Source: Verrucomicrobia bacterium UBA1629 (GTDB lineage: Bacteria; Verrucomicrobiota; Kiritimatiellia; RFP12; UBA1067). From it: a DNA stretch of 28,744 nucleotides. The stretch covers positions 1 to 28,744 of the forward strand of contig DCMF01000006.1 of assembly GCA_002321305.1 (NCBI GenBank), read 5' to 3'. Within the stretch, counting starts at the first letter, position 1; every line of letters starts with the position of its first letter. This document shows, in pieces, positions 14,631 through 23,800 of this stretch. Both the position numbers and the translations under genes were made by a program. The notes under the pieces are model-generated. The model was not told the DNA's origin and made no database searches. It worked only from the letters and a program-made list of their open reading frames with translations.

Positions 14631-15476
14631 ATGAAAAGGAAGCTGGCTTGGGGTGGTCTGTTCGTTGCCGCCGCTTATCTTGTTCTTGCGGTTGTCGCCT
14701 GGCGAACCGTCCCAAAGATGATCGCCGATGCGGAACGCCGCCTGTTCGGCGTCCGCGTCGCCATCGCGCAGCTGGAGCAAGACCAGATTCTCCTGTCGCA
14801 GCGCATTAAGGCCGTCACCGACCAGACGCTTGGCAAGGGTCGTCCGAAGGAAGAGGAAGTCGCGGCCCTGTTGGCCGATCCGGACATCAACCGTCTCGCA
14901 TTCGTCTATCTGGGCGCGGACTGGGCGATTCAGAGAAGCGGCCTCGTCGGAGCCGCCGCACACCTTCGGGAGATGTTCGAGCTGCAGATGAGCGACCGCA
15001 AGGGAACGCGAGATCGGCTGGATCGGCGCGAAGCCGAGGACAAGCGGAAGATCAGGGAGCTGGAGCAGCGCAAGCGCAGCCTGGGGCTTCAGCTCACGAC
15101 CCTAAACAGGCGAGGCAATGGCTTCGCGTCCAAGCAACTGGAACTGGACGACGTGGAGCGACAGATATTCCTCTATCGGGATCGCCGTGTCTACTGGGAG
15201 ACGCAGCGGCTCGATGACGCGCAACGGGACAAGACGGACGAGGCGTTTGCCGAGGCGCGGGCGAAGACGGAGGCGGAGGTCTTCCGGCTGGCGTCCGAGT
15301 ACCAGGCTCAGACGGTCGGGACGCTGTCGCGCGTGATGGCCGAGAAGCTCGGCGAATTGAAGCTGGAGGCCAACAGGCCCACGCACCTTCGCCGATTCAT
15401 GTCGCCGTTCAACATCTGGCCCGTCAACCGGATCTGCCGCATGCCATTGGAGGGCGAGGATGCAAAGCCGCTTTGA
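14631..15476 (+). CDS. single-pass membrane protein with coiled coils
   Basis: The 281-residue protein has an N-terminal membrane segment (residues about 6-24, WGGLFVAAAYLVLAVVAW) and then mainly charged helices: about 31-60 and 115-215, with KRKIRELEQRKRSLGLQL and ELDDVERQIFLYRDRRVYWE showing heptad-like spacing. The C-terminal tail ends RRFMSPFNIWPVNRICRMPLEG. No enzyme motif is visible. AAAGGA lies at good distance before the ATG at 14631. It overlaps the next gene by 17 bases. It is probably a periplasmic-facing partner of the other two operon proteins. Confidence 0.7.
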   Translation: MKRKLAWGGLFVAAAYLVLAVVAWRTVPKMIADAERRLFGVRVAIAQLEQDQILLSQRIKAVTDQTLGKGRPKEEEVAALLADPDINRLAFVYLGADWAIQRSGLVGAAAHLREMFELQMSDRKGTRDRLDRREAEDKRKIRELEQRKRSLGLQLTTLNRRGNGFASKQLELDDVERQIFLYRDRRVYWETQRLDDAQRDKTDEAFAEARAKTEAEVFRLASEYQAQTVGTLSRVMAEKLGELKLEANRPTHLRRFMSPFNIWPVNRICRMPLEGEDAKPL

Positions 15477-16092
15477 GGGCTCGGCGCAGCAGGCCGCCGT
15501 CGAGGCCGTCGAACGACGCTGGGCGCAACGGAACGCCGTCGCGCGTCGGACGTCCCGGACGTCTGCCGCGAAATCCTGTCTTGGCTGGCTGCTTCTGTTG
15601 GCCGCGCTGCTGGCGGGCGGTGCGTATGCCTTGCGGCATTTCGGGATGGGCTTGCCAGACTTCTCTTTGTCCGAAGACGTGAAGCGGCAGATCTTGGGCG
15701 TGGGGGAAGGGCTGACGGAAGCCGAGCGCGTACGCATCGACGCCTTCGCGGAGGCGCTCGCGGCGTTCGACCGTTCGGACATCCAGCCGTGGAAGTCGGC
15801 GCCGCAGGAGGTTCGCCCGAAGCACGCGCCGGGCGGCTTCACGTATCGGATGCTCGTCGAGCGGAAAGCCGGCGCCTGTGGAATCTACGAGATGGTCGCG
15901 AACGGGAAAGGCGGCGTGTCCGTTTTTGAGCTGAGTCCGATGGGCAAGCCGATGAAGGTCACGCTGGCGGACTTCAATCGGGCGAAAGTCGGCGGCGTCT
16001 ACCTGATCGCCTGCGCTGGAAAGGTCTATGTCTGCGGCGCGGACACGGGTGAGGCGGGCGTCGCGTTTGCCCGCCGTCTGCTGGCGAAATGA
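15460..16092 (+). CDS. single-pass membrane protein, third gene of the operon
   Basis: The 210-residue protein has a charged cytoplasmic head (EAVERRWAQRNAVARR), one membrane segment at about residues 41-58 (LGWLLLLAALLAGGAYAL) and an extracytoplasmic domain with Gly-rich beta-like segments (GGFTYRMLVERKAGACGIYEM, VSVFELSPMG, GVYLIACAGKVYVCG). This domain resembles in style the C-terminal part of the first operon protein (similar 'xAYFVTASG/VYLIACAG' strands), so the two may be distant relatives. The ATG overlaps the previous gene by 17 bases. No family is recognised. Confidence 0.65.
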   Translation: MQSRFEGSAQQAAVEAVERRWAQRNAVARRTSRTSAAKSCLGWLLLLAALLAGGAYALRHFGMGLPDFSLSEDVKRQILGVGEGLTEAERVRIDAFAEALAAFDRSDIQPWKSAPQEVRPKHAPGGFTYRMLVERKAGACGIYEMVANGKGGVSVFELSPMGKPMKVTLADFNRAKVGGVYLIACAGKVYVCGADTGEAGVAFARRLLAK

Positions 16093-16177
16093 GTTCCCGC
16101 GTGGGTGTGTGCAAGCTCGGGGACGGAAGTGTTTGAAGCCCTGTCGTCGGCAGCACCCGTCGCGGCGGGTTCGTTTT

Positions 16178-16186
16178 TGGTATAAT
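16178..16186 (+). promoter_or_regulatory. extended -10 promoter TGGTATAAT
   Basis: TATAAT at 16181-16186 preceded by TGG, with no clear -35 box. It lies 57 bases upstream of a Fic-like stub and 216 bases before the DUF4186 gene, which it may now serve. Confidence 0.55.
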
Positions 16187-16242
16187 TTGCCTTGACGATG
16201 AGCAAAATGAGGGGCGCGTTTCCCACGAAAACGAGCTGACAG

Positions 16243-16323
16243 ATGAGCGTCAAGAGATACAGTCCACCCTATAAGGTGAGCGAGGAGGCCGTATGCAGCG
16301 GAATCGCAAGGATGTCGGTGTAA
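16243..16323 (+). pseudogene. N-terminal stub of a Fic-type protein
   Basis: A 26-codon frame starts MSVKRYSPPYKVSEEAV, which resembles the beginning of Fic-family proteins (KRYSPPYxVxEEA). It then ends at a TAA inside a tandem 12-base repeat (ATGTCGGTGTAA twice, 16312-16335). The rest of a Fic gene is missing. A promoter at 16178-16186 lies just upstream. The remainder of the gap 16093-16401 holds no other gene I can support. Confidence 0.45.
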
Positions 16324-16401
16324 ATGTCGGTGTAAGACTTTCCGTCCGAGAGCGCGACAGTCTTGGATCTGATGCGGTTGTGACGGGAGCGTGAGAAATC
16401 C

Positions 16402-16836
16402 ATGACTTTTGAGGCGGCGTTCGAGAAGTTGGCACGGTCGAAGTTCCGCAGCCGGTTCAGGCTGTCGGACGCCGACAGGGCGTACATCGAGAAACACGGC
16501 CTTGACGTCATCCGCCGCCATGCGGAGGATTTCGTCCGACAGCGGCTCGCGCCCGCCAATCCTCCGAACGACGGACGGCAGACGCCGATGCGGGGGCATC
16601 CGGTCTTCACGGCGCAGCATGCGACGGCGACCTGCTGCCGGGGATGCCTGAACAAGTGGTGGAAGGTGCCGCTCGGCGTCGAGCTTTCGCCGCTCCGTCA
16701 GCAGAAGGCGGTCAACCTCATCATGGCGTGGATCGTGCGCAACGCTGAAGCCCAGACCATGCGCGCGGGCACGAAGCGGAAACGCCCGAAATGTGATATA
16801 ATCCCATCCGTTTGTGGGGAAACCTGCGGACATTGA
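16402..16836 (+). CDS. DUF4186 family protein
   Basis: The 144-residue protein is a clear match to DUF4186: FEKLARSKFRSRFRLSDADR, YIEKHGLDVIRRHAEDFV, then a TPMRGHPVFTAQHATATCC segment followed by RGCLNKWWKVP, a conserved His/Cys-containing core. Family members are usually about 110-120 residues; here the last 25 or so (from about RAGTKRKR) run through the promoter of the next leader and look like a read-through extension after loss of the native stop. The cysteine and histidine cluster suggests metal binding; the function of the family is not known to me. Confidence 0.85.
   Translation: MTFEAAFEKLARSKFRSRFRLSDADRAYIEKHGLDVIRRHAEDFVRQRLAPANPPNDGRQTPMRGHPVFTAQHATATCCRGCLNKWWKVPLGVELSPLRQQKAVNLIMAWIVRNAEAQTMRAGTKRKRPKCDIIPSVCGETCGH
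16794..16802 (+). promoter_or_regulatory. extended -10 promoter TGATATAAT upstream of druH
   Basis: TATAAT at 16797-16802 with TGA directly before it, inside the 3' end of the DUF4186 gene. It is identical to the -10 region of the two 136-bp repeats. Confidence 0.6.
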
Positions 16837-16887
16837 TCTTTGATATCGGCGGCCGCGCCTACAGGGAGTCGCCGCCATCATCAAATG

Positions 16888-16905
16888 TGCGCAAGCGCAT
16901 TTTTT
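16888..16905 (+). terminator. rho-independent terminator inside the druH leader
   Basis: Stem TGCG/CGCA with loop CAAG, extendable by flanking A-T pairs, followed directly by six T. It lies about 80 bases after the predicted transcription start and so would act as an attenuator for druH/druE. Confidence 0.55.
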
Positions 16906-17051
16906 GCTTCTACGGAAAACCGGAAATTTTCTATTCAGGAGGCAGAGAATGTGGCTGCGCAGGCTCGCATACAGGGGGCGCATTGTGCCCTCTCTCAGTA
17001 TGCCCGCTCTGCGTACCCGTTCTTTGGTATTTCCTGAATGGGCTCTTTCCG

Positions 17052-17095
17052 GTGCCTCTCGTAGAGATATCTTGAACGAGGCACGCGCTATTTTT
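17052..17095 (+). terminator. second terminator-like hairpin of the druH leader
   Basis: A 7-bp perfect stem GTGCCTC/GAGGCAC with a 19-base loop; TTTTT follows after six further bases, which is later than in an ideal terminator. Confidence 0.35.
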
Positions 17096-17146
17096 GCCGC
17101 CGCACGTCCTCGTCTGTCAAACCGGGCGGCGAGGAGCGAGCGGGCG

Positions 17147-20100
17147 ATGGCACGGATTTTCGACAACACGGAGGAGAAGTTCGAAGAGGGGCTGCACGCG
17201 ATCCTGACGAATGCCGGGGTCGAGCGGGCCGACTTCTGCACGGGTGGAGGGCGACATCCGTTTCGTCTGTCGCGTAATCGGCAGACTATGCCGCGATTTG
17301 TCAAATTCGATGAATTCTCGTGGGAGAAATTCTTTCGGGCATATAAGTTGTCTGAAAAGAGTAGCGCAAGATCGTGGACGGAGCGAATCTTGGCATATGC
17401 GGGGAATCAGGAATGTTGCTGGGCATTGCGTTTCCTTGGACTGATTCATTTCTTTGAAACGAGAGGCGATGAATCTAATGGCGCAGCGGCCAGGCGAATC
17501 GTTCGCAGACTGTTTGATATTGAGTATAATCGATTCTATCGCAATGACAAGTTGAAGATAGGCTTGTCGGGGCTTGGGATCAAACTTCGGGTTGACAAGA
17601 ATAACCGCAATCAGTATCTCAGAACGGTTTTGTTTTACTCCGGTTGGATGTATGTTCGGTTTGCGCGGCGCATAGCAAAGGCCATCCGCGAAGCATCGTG
17701 GAATAAGATTACGGAGCATGACTTCCTGTGCAATCTGCTCAAGGTGGACATCGCCCGATTTCGTATCGGTCAGGCGGACGACGAGCAGTCCGAAGAAGAA
17801 TTGACTTTGGAAGATGTGGTTACGTTTTTCCAGTCGTTGGCACGACTGTATCTGCGGTACAATGCACCGTTCTCGGTTGATGACATTAAAGAACTTGCGC
17901 CGCTGAAGACATCGGTGGCGACACACATCATCGAGGAGATGTGTTCCGCTGATGACGGGGACGAGAAAGTTGGAAGTCTGAAAGATCTTGAAACGCTTCC
18001 CCAGATCGATCTTGATTCTCGCGGGCGTGTCATCTTCGGCCTTCCTAAAAAAGGTCATTTTGCTGATGGGACGGAAACTGTCGTCTTTCTCTTCCGGGAC
18101 AAATTGGGTGCAGATGTGCCGCCATTTACATTTGCGGCGTACAACGTGAATTCGGATGGCGAGTATGTCTTGACATGGAAGGATGATGGAATGACAGGTG
18201 TGCCGTTTAACGGACATCATGTTGTTCGATCGATTGCTCGAATCGAACCTGAGACGTGTAAACCGCAGGTCGAAGTCATTCCGCAGGTGTGTTTAGACAC
18301 AGAACGTACACATCTACTTCTTCGCCTGCGGGATTCTAAGACGTCCGAGTGCGGATATGAACTCGATTCGTCGGAAACGGATACGGGCATTGTATCAACA
18401 CGACAAAAATTGTCTGGCGGTATCCGTTACAAGGTAGTGCCCTTGAATGGAAGCGCCCTTAAGTCCTACATACTCTGTGGCAATGAAGAGATTCCGCTTG
18501 ATGCCAAGCAGGGGGCTGCTGACGGATGCTTCTGCGTCCCTGGAAATGCGGACGCCGTTGTCATCGGTACGGATGTCTACGAGGTCAAGACGGCCGCCGA
18601 CACGTATTTGAACATGGACGAACGCACCCGAAACTTTGACAACCCCGGGCGATTGTTCTTCGAGCGATCGTGTTACCCGTTTACGGACGCATGCCTGCAG
18701 AACGGTGACATTTTCGCTACGTACACATTCAGGAAAGATGGACGGGAGAAGACGATTAAAATCCCGTTTGCGGAAGATGGCGACAGGGATCTCCCCAGTG
18801 GTGTTCTTTGGCAACAAGGCACTTTGGCGCTCTTTCAGGGGGACGACATACTCTTCAAGCGGGCAGTCACATTTGTGGACGATCTGACACTCAACGCATT
18901 CGACAGGGCGCTTGACATTGAAGAGTCGAAGGACCTGGAAATACGAATTGGCGACAAGGAAGTTCCAGTCTCGGTGCCGAAACGTGTCCGACGTGTCGAG
19001 ATTCCCTATAAGGGCTTTAAGTTCTCGATTCCAGTGCGGCGCACAGGCGTCTATTTTGAGTTTGCGAAGCAGCTCATTCCGATTCCGCGTGAACGTGCAG
19101 GAATCGGGCGTGTCCACGATTTGGCTCGCAAGGACTTCGAGAGCCTGAAGTGCCGTATCTCAACATCGTCCGAGTTTGATGTCGTTCAGGTGGCAAGAGG
19201 AAACACGAGCATCGTCCGACTTGACGAGCGCAATTTTGTCGGCAACAAGTTGCTGATGAACGAGGCCCTACAGGGAACGGATAGCGATTATTTTGCCCTG
19301 TGCGTAACACACGATGAGTATCTTGGTCGATCAAATTCCTTTTATAAGTTCCATCTCTATGATCCACAGTGTACGAATGTTGCAGACGAGAACGAGCGTC
19401 CGCACAGTGTCGTCTGGAGACGAGACCCTGAGACGGACGATCTCGTTGTGACCTATTGGATTTCTTTCTGCGATCAGAATCGGCAGAAGCACATAACCTT
19501 CTTCCCAGCGCATAGGCAGGATCAACCACCTTTGGCGTTTATGGCAGAAACAAGCGATAAGTACATTCATGAGGTTGATGAGACGACGGGACGCTGTAAG
19601 GAGACGATTCGCATACCACACTTCTTCAAGGAAGAAATTGACTGGGGACGCGGATTGATTTGCTTTATCTCTCACAAGCGGACGTTCTTTGGTGAACACC
19701 ATGGCTATGAGGTGCTGACCTCCGGCTTCTTTTTGAAAGCACCGTTGGATAAGGAAACGGAAATCACCGATGATCCCTTTGGATTGCGGGCGGCTTTCGC
19801 CGGTGACGAAAATGGGCACGAGAATGGTGAGGCGATCGTCAAGATCATGACTTCGGATGATGCGGCCACGCAGCGATATGTCGCGGAGTTCCTTGGGCGT
19901 ATGAAGGAATCCGTTGCAGAACTAAATGCCTACCAGTATCTTAATTCGTACTGGAATAAAATCACGAGAGCGGATGGGGAGTTTCGTCTGAGTGGTTACG
20001 CCTTCATGGCCGGATCGTACTTCAAGAAAGTCTTCGACGACGAGATTGCAAGCGAACCGTATGTTGGATTATGGAGCCGACGGCTGATTGGGTATCGTCA

Positions 20101-20872
20101 TCTACAACCAATGCATGCCTATCCGATGTCCATGTTTACCAGCTCATCGTATGCGGCTTCGTTAGACCAGATTCCTCAGCTGATGAAATTGCCATTCTGG
20201 AAAATGGTCAAAAGCGTAATACGGCATGTTGATCCTACGGGAGGCTTTCTGTTTAAGCAAACGTGGTCATATTCGTATGCGCAATTGTCCGAGGCGGTGC
20301 GCCTTTCGCACATGAAGGGGGTGTCTTTGAATGTGTTAATCGACAAGATTTCCGCAAATGCGAAGGGAGATCCATGTGGGGTCATTATAGACCTGTATAC
20401 GGCGTGGAAAAGTGTGGCGTCGGGGAACCTCGAAGTGCAAGAAATTACCAGGATCAATGGCAGTGTTCGCCAGCAGGTTCGACTAAAAATGCCTGATCAC
20501 GGCAATCTTGCATTCTACAATCATTCGGTGTTCAGACCGTTGTTTGAGAAGTACAGGGACACGCCGTACCTCTTCTATGGCGATTATGAGAATGACTCTA
20601 CAGAGACAGGAGCTGTTTGGGAAGATCAGCGAGCGCTCTCTGAACGGAACATTCATTCGTTTGTCAGGGAGATGGGCCTTCGACTTCACACGTGGCGGAA
20701 ATATCCATCACTTGCGGGCGCACAGGAATTACGCCGTATCTTCGTATTGGTGGAGAAGGTCGATGCGATTGTCGCAACTTTTCAGAATTCCCCTCACCCT
20801 TACCTCGGATTAATGGATTTCATTGAGAATGTGGCGTGGGCATTGAATGATGCCGAACCAAAAGCTAAATAG
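17147..20872 (+). CDS. druH: DruH-like protein of a Druantia type III-like system, chimeric N-terminus
   Basis: The large protein (1241 residues from this start) has no domain I recognise; it is called DruH-like because of its size and because it is followed by a 2100-residue DruE-like helicase, the two-gene layout of Druantia type III. The frame is open from 16904, and three starts are possible: 16949 (strong AGGAGG upstream), 17147 (GAGGAG 10 bases upstream) and 17288 (MPRFVKFDEF, no ribosome binding site, probably the ancestral start). The 17147 start gives MARIFDNTEEKFEEGL...ERADFC, which looks like the opening of PLD-type restriction helicases, fused in frame to the rest. Base composition is lower in GC than upstream genes. 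The stop lies 13 bases before druE. Confidence 0.55.
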   Translation: MARIFDNTEEKFEEGLHAILTNAGVERADFCTGGGRHPFRLSRNRQTMPRFVKFDEFSWEKFFRAYKLSEKSSARSWTERILAYAGNQECCWALRFLGLIHFFETRGDESNGAAARRIVRRLFDIEYNRFYRNDKLKIGLSGLGIKLRVDKNNRNQYLRTVLFYSGWMYVRFARRIAKAIREASWNKITEHDFLCNLLKVDIARFRIGQADDEQSEEELTLEDVVTFFQSLARLYLRYNAPFSVDDIKELAPLKTSVATHIIEEMCSADDGDEKVGSLKDLETLPQIDLDSRGRVIFGLPKKGHFADGTETVVFLFRDKLGADVPPFTFAAYNVNSDGEYVLTWKDDGMTGVPFNGHHVVRSIARIEPETCKPQVEVIPQVCLDTERTHLLLRLRDSKTSECGYELDSSETDTGIVSTRQKLSGGIRYKVVPLNGSALKSYILCGNEEIPLDAKQGAADGCFCVPGNADAVVIGTDVYEVKTAADTYLNMDERTRNFDNPGRLFFERSCYPFTDACLQNGDIFATYTFRKDGREKTIKIPFAEDGDRDLPSGVLWQQGTLALFQGDDILFKRAVTFVDDLTLNAFDRALDIEESKDLEIRIGDKEVPVSVPKRVRRVEIPYKGFKFSIPVRRTGVYFEFAKQLIPIPRERAGIGRVHDLARKDFESLKCRISTSSEFDVVQVARGNTSIVRLDERNFVGNKLLMNEALQGTDSDYFALCVTHDEYLGRSNSFYKFHLYDPQCTNVADENERPHSVVWRRDPETDDLVVTYWISFCDQNRQKHITFFPAHRQDQPPLAFMAETSDKYIHEVDETTGRCKETIRIPHFFKEEIDWGRGLICFISHKRTFFGEHHGYEVLTSGFFLKAPLDKETEITDDPFGLRAAFAGDENGHENGEAIVKIMTSDDAATQRYVAEFLGRMKESVAELNAYQYLNSYWNKITRADGEFRLSGYAFMAGSYFKKVFDDEIASEPYVGLWSRRLIGYRHLQPMHAYPMSMFTSSSYAASLDQIPQLMKLPFWKMVKSVIRHVDPTGGFLFKQTWSYSYAQLSEAVRLSHMKGVSLNVLIDKISANAKGDPCGVIIDLYTAWKSVASGNLEVQEITRINGSVRQQVRLKMPDHGNLAFYNHSVFRPLFEKYRDTPYLFYGDYENDSTETGAVWEDQRALSERNIHSFVREMGLRLHTWRKYPSLAGAQELRRIFVLVEKVDAIVATFQNSPHPYLGLMDFIENVAWALNDAEPKAK

Positions 20873-20885
20873 GAGGGCTTACATC

Positions 20886-23800
20886 ATGAGTTTCGACGCA
20901 GTAAACACCTATCAGAAGATTCGCGAGAAGTACGTCCAGTTTGTATTGGACTACGCCACGGGATCGTACCCGAATTTTGGCGAGGCTTCTCGCTGGGAGA
21001 ATATGCGGACGTATCTGAAGCAGATCTGGGAATCCGACGATCCTTCAAAGACACTGTTTGCGCGGCCTGTTCTCGAAGCACTGTTTCCCTACCAAACTTC
21101 TGGGAAATCCATCCAAGAGCTGATCACGGAAGGTGTGCTTCATCCATCCATGAGCCATTATGTAGCCAAGTTCCTTTTGAAAAAGGGGCAGTCGCTCTAC
21201 AAGCATCAGCTCGCGGCCATTAAGGCAAGCAAGAATCGCAATATTATTGTCGCTTCCGGCACGGGATCAGGCAAGACAGAGTGTTTCCTGTATTCGATGC
21301 TTAATAATCTGCTCTTCTCGGAATCCGCTGAGTCGCTTAAGCAGCCTGGTGTACGAATTCTGTTGATTTATCCGATGAATGCGCTCGTAAAGGATCAGCT
21401 GAAGCGCATTGTCGGGTTGCTCAAGGGAAGTCCCGAAGGCATAACCGTTGGCATGTATACGGGGCAAACTCCCAATGTCAGTCGCGAGTCGGATTTGATG
21501 GAATGGGAGAAGGATGGAGAGCGTAAGATCGCCAATTATATGCGAAGCCGCAGGGAGATCCGTGAAAACCCACCACATATCCTCATTACCAACTACTCGA
21601 TGATGGAATACATGATGCTTCGGCATTCGGACATCAAGATATTCCAAGGGGGCAGACTTCAAGCCATGATCCTCGATGAAGCCCATCTCTATTCGGGCGA
21701 TGTTGGCAACGATATCAACATGTTGATCCGTCGCGTCCTCGTCCGTTATGGAAAGGACGGCAATGATGTCCGTTTCTATGCCACGAGCGCGACAATTGGC
21801 GACGGGAAAACGGACACGTTAGAGGAGGCCGCATCAGCCTTGTTCGGTGTCCCTCTCAAACGTCCTGATGGGACTAAGAATATTGAGGCTATCACAGGCG
21901 CTCGTGCTTGTTATGCTTCGACGGGCGTTTCTTGGGACGGCGCAACAAGGGCTGACATTGCAGACGCATTGAACTTCAAGAAGCGTGTATTGTCCTGTGA
22001 TGGCGGATTTGTCCAATTGAGCAACAGTGATTTGTCCGTCCTGGCGAAGATACCAGCGGGGACGAAGGATGGCAATGGACGCGACTTCTTGCCATACAAG
22101 CTTCATGCGTTTGTCGATTCGCCGAACAAGTTCTATTCCGATCTGTCCTTCAGCGATGCTCGGCCGCTCGGCAATCTTCAGCGTTCTGTCAAGTTCGGCG
22201 ACAGGAACGGACTGCGCATCTTCTCGTCAAACAACCTGCGGAGGGATATTTTCTTCCGGGGTCGAGTTTTGAGACGTGGTGGTCCTCCGACCTATCGGAA
22301 TGAGTATCTCCTCTATGGCGAAGACTGCGATGTTGAAGGCGCAAACGTCTATCTCCGTCTTGCCTATGCACATGATAATGACGGCTACTGTCGTTATAGG
22401 GTTGAGCCGGTTGCCGCCGAACCGGGTGATGACGATGGCATTGGCGCCGTGCCAGCAGGTTGGCAGTTGATTGAGTGTGCAGATGGGCCGCTCGTCGCGG
22501 CACTGCAAGCCGGTGCGGACGGACACCATAGCGACATACAGGCGGCAATCGATAATTTGGATCAAGAGTGGTTTTCTTCCGACGGAAAGCGGTTGAACGA
22601 ATTTGCCGGGCATGAGTCAGTCACGGGGAACGACGAACTGTCCGATACGTCGGAAAACGTGAGCGAGACAACGCAATATGCGAACCAGAACATGATGATG
22701 CCGCTTGGGTTCGTTGCACGCTCACTGCGTGCAACTATGTTCGCTGAGCTTTTGTTCCCTTACCTCCCGAATCCAAACTACGAGGAAGCGTTGTTGAGGA
22801 AACTTCCGTGGAAAGGGCGGCAAATGCTCTTCTTTTCCGATAGCCGGAGTCGAGCGGCCAACATGGCCGTCACGTTGCAGAACGTTCATCAGGGACGCTT
22901 GATCCAGTCGTATGTGTACCAGTATTTGAAGTTACAAGGGAAGGTGGCATCGCTTGCGCAGATCACGGAAGATTTGAGCGAAGAACTCGTTCTTGCGCAG
23001 TTTAGTTTGCCGCAAGCATCATATTTAAGGCGCGATACAGAGGATGATATTCAGGGGCGCAAGAAATGCTGGCAGCTTCCTGGACTGGTTTTCCAGGCTG
23101 TCGCCATAAAACGATCCGGCGAACGTTCCCTTGAAGGCATAGGCGCAATTGCCGTAGACCATCCGACACTTAGGGCTGAAGCCTATAGCCTTGATGAGTG
23201 GGCAACACTTCGCGATTTGATAATGGCTCATTCGCCCGAAGCGAAACGAGTATTGTGGGAGCGGGAGATCTATCCGGCCTTTGTCGATCGGCTTCGGCAG
23301 AGCCGTAAGGTGTATTTCGCAAAGCTTGCGGATCTTCTGTCTGAGATGGCGAAACTGTTGAACGGAAGACGCTTTGCCGCGCTTTCACCAAGGAGGAAAC
23401 GGGAGTATAGATTATTGTGCCGTGAGCTGACGATTCTTCGTAACTCACTCGGATATGTTTGTTCGGACCTCATTGGCAAGAAAAGCGGCGATGGAATGTT
23501 CCTCACGGCTGAGATGTTCTCGGGTGCGGCTGCCTATGAGGACTTCTTCAAACGATACTTCAAGATCCCGATAGATGACAGGTTGGATGCGAAGCGCAAG
23601 GTTGCAAGATCGTTGGTCAATTTCATTGCAGAGGCAAGCCCGAATCTTGACGATGGAGATAATCCAACTGATCATGATGCCTTTGTCACCCGCAAGATTT
23701 CTGTTGAAGGAAAGAAACTTCGGGGGATATCCGTCAATAGCCTTGCCCTGAAATTCAGGGCTGTTACGGATGGAAAGGTCTTTGCCGATAAGGTCAGTAA

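Larger units (their letters stand above)
16809..17095 (+). ncRNA. candidate structured leader upstream of druH
   Basis: Between the promoter and the druH start lie several hairpins: GGCGGC/GCCGCC (16848-16853 with 16871-16876), TGCG-CAAG-CGCA followed by TTTTTT (16888-16905), GGGGGCGC/GTGCCCTC near 16972-16990, and GTGCCTC/GAGGCAC (17052-17058 with 17078-17084) followed a few bases later by TTTTT. The total distance from predicted start to the chosen ATG (about 340 bases) is close to that of the two other leaders (about 376 and 327), and the last hairpin again has a CCTC/GAGG stem. Primary sequence similarity is low, so relatedness is a hypothesis. Confidence 0.4.

Noticed and set aside
16269..16655. 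Minus-strand frame with NRIRS as an inverted Fic fragment
   Set aside because: Only five residues match the Fic NRIRS motif and the rest of the frame is the complement of DUF4186; the evidence is too thin to claim an inversion.
15424..17304. 626-codon open frame on the minus strand
   Set aside because: It is the complement of operon 2, the Fic stub, DUF4186 and the druH leader; its translation is Arg/Pro/His-rich with no family features, as expected of a shadow in GC-rich DNA.
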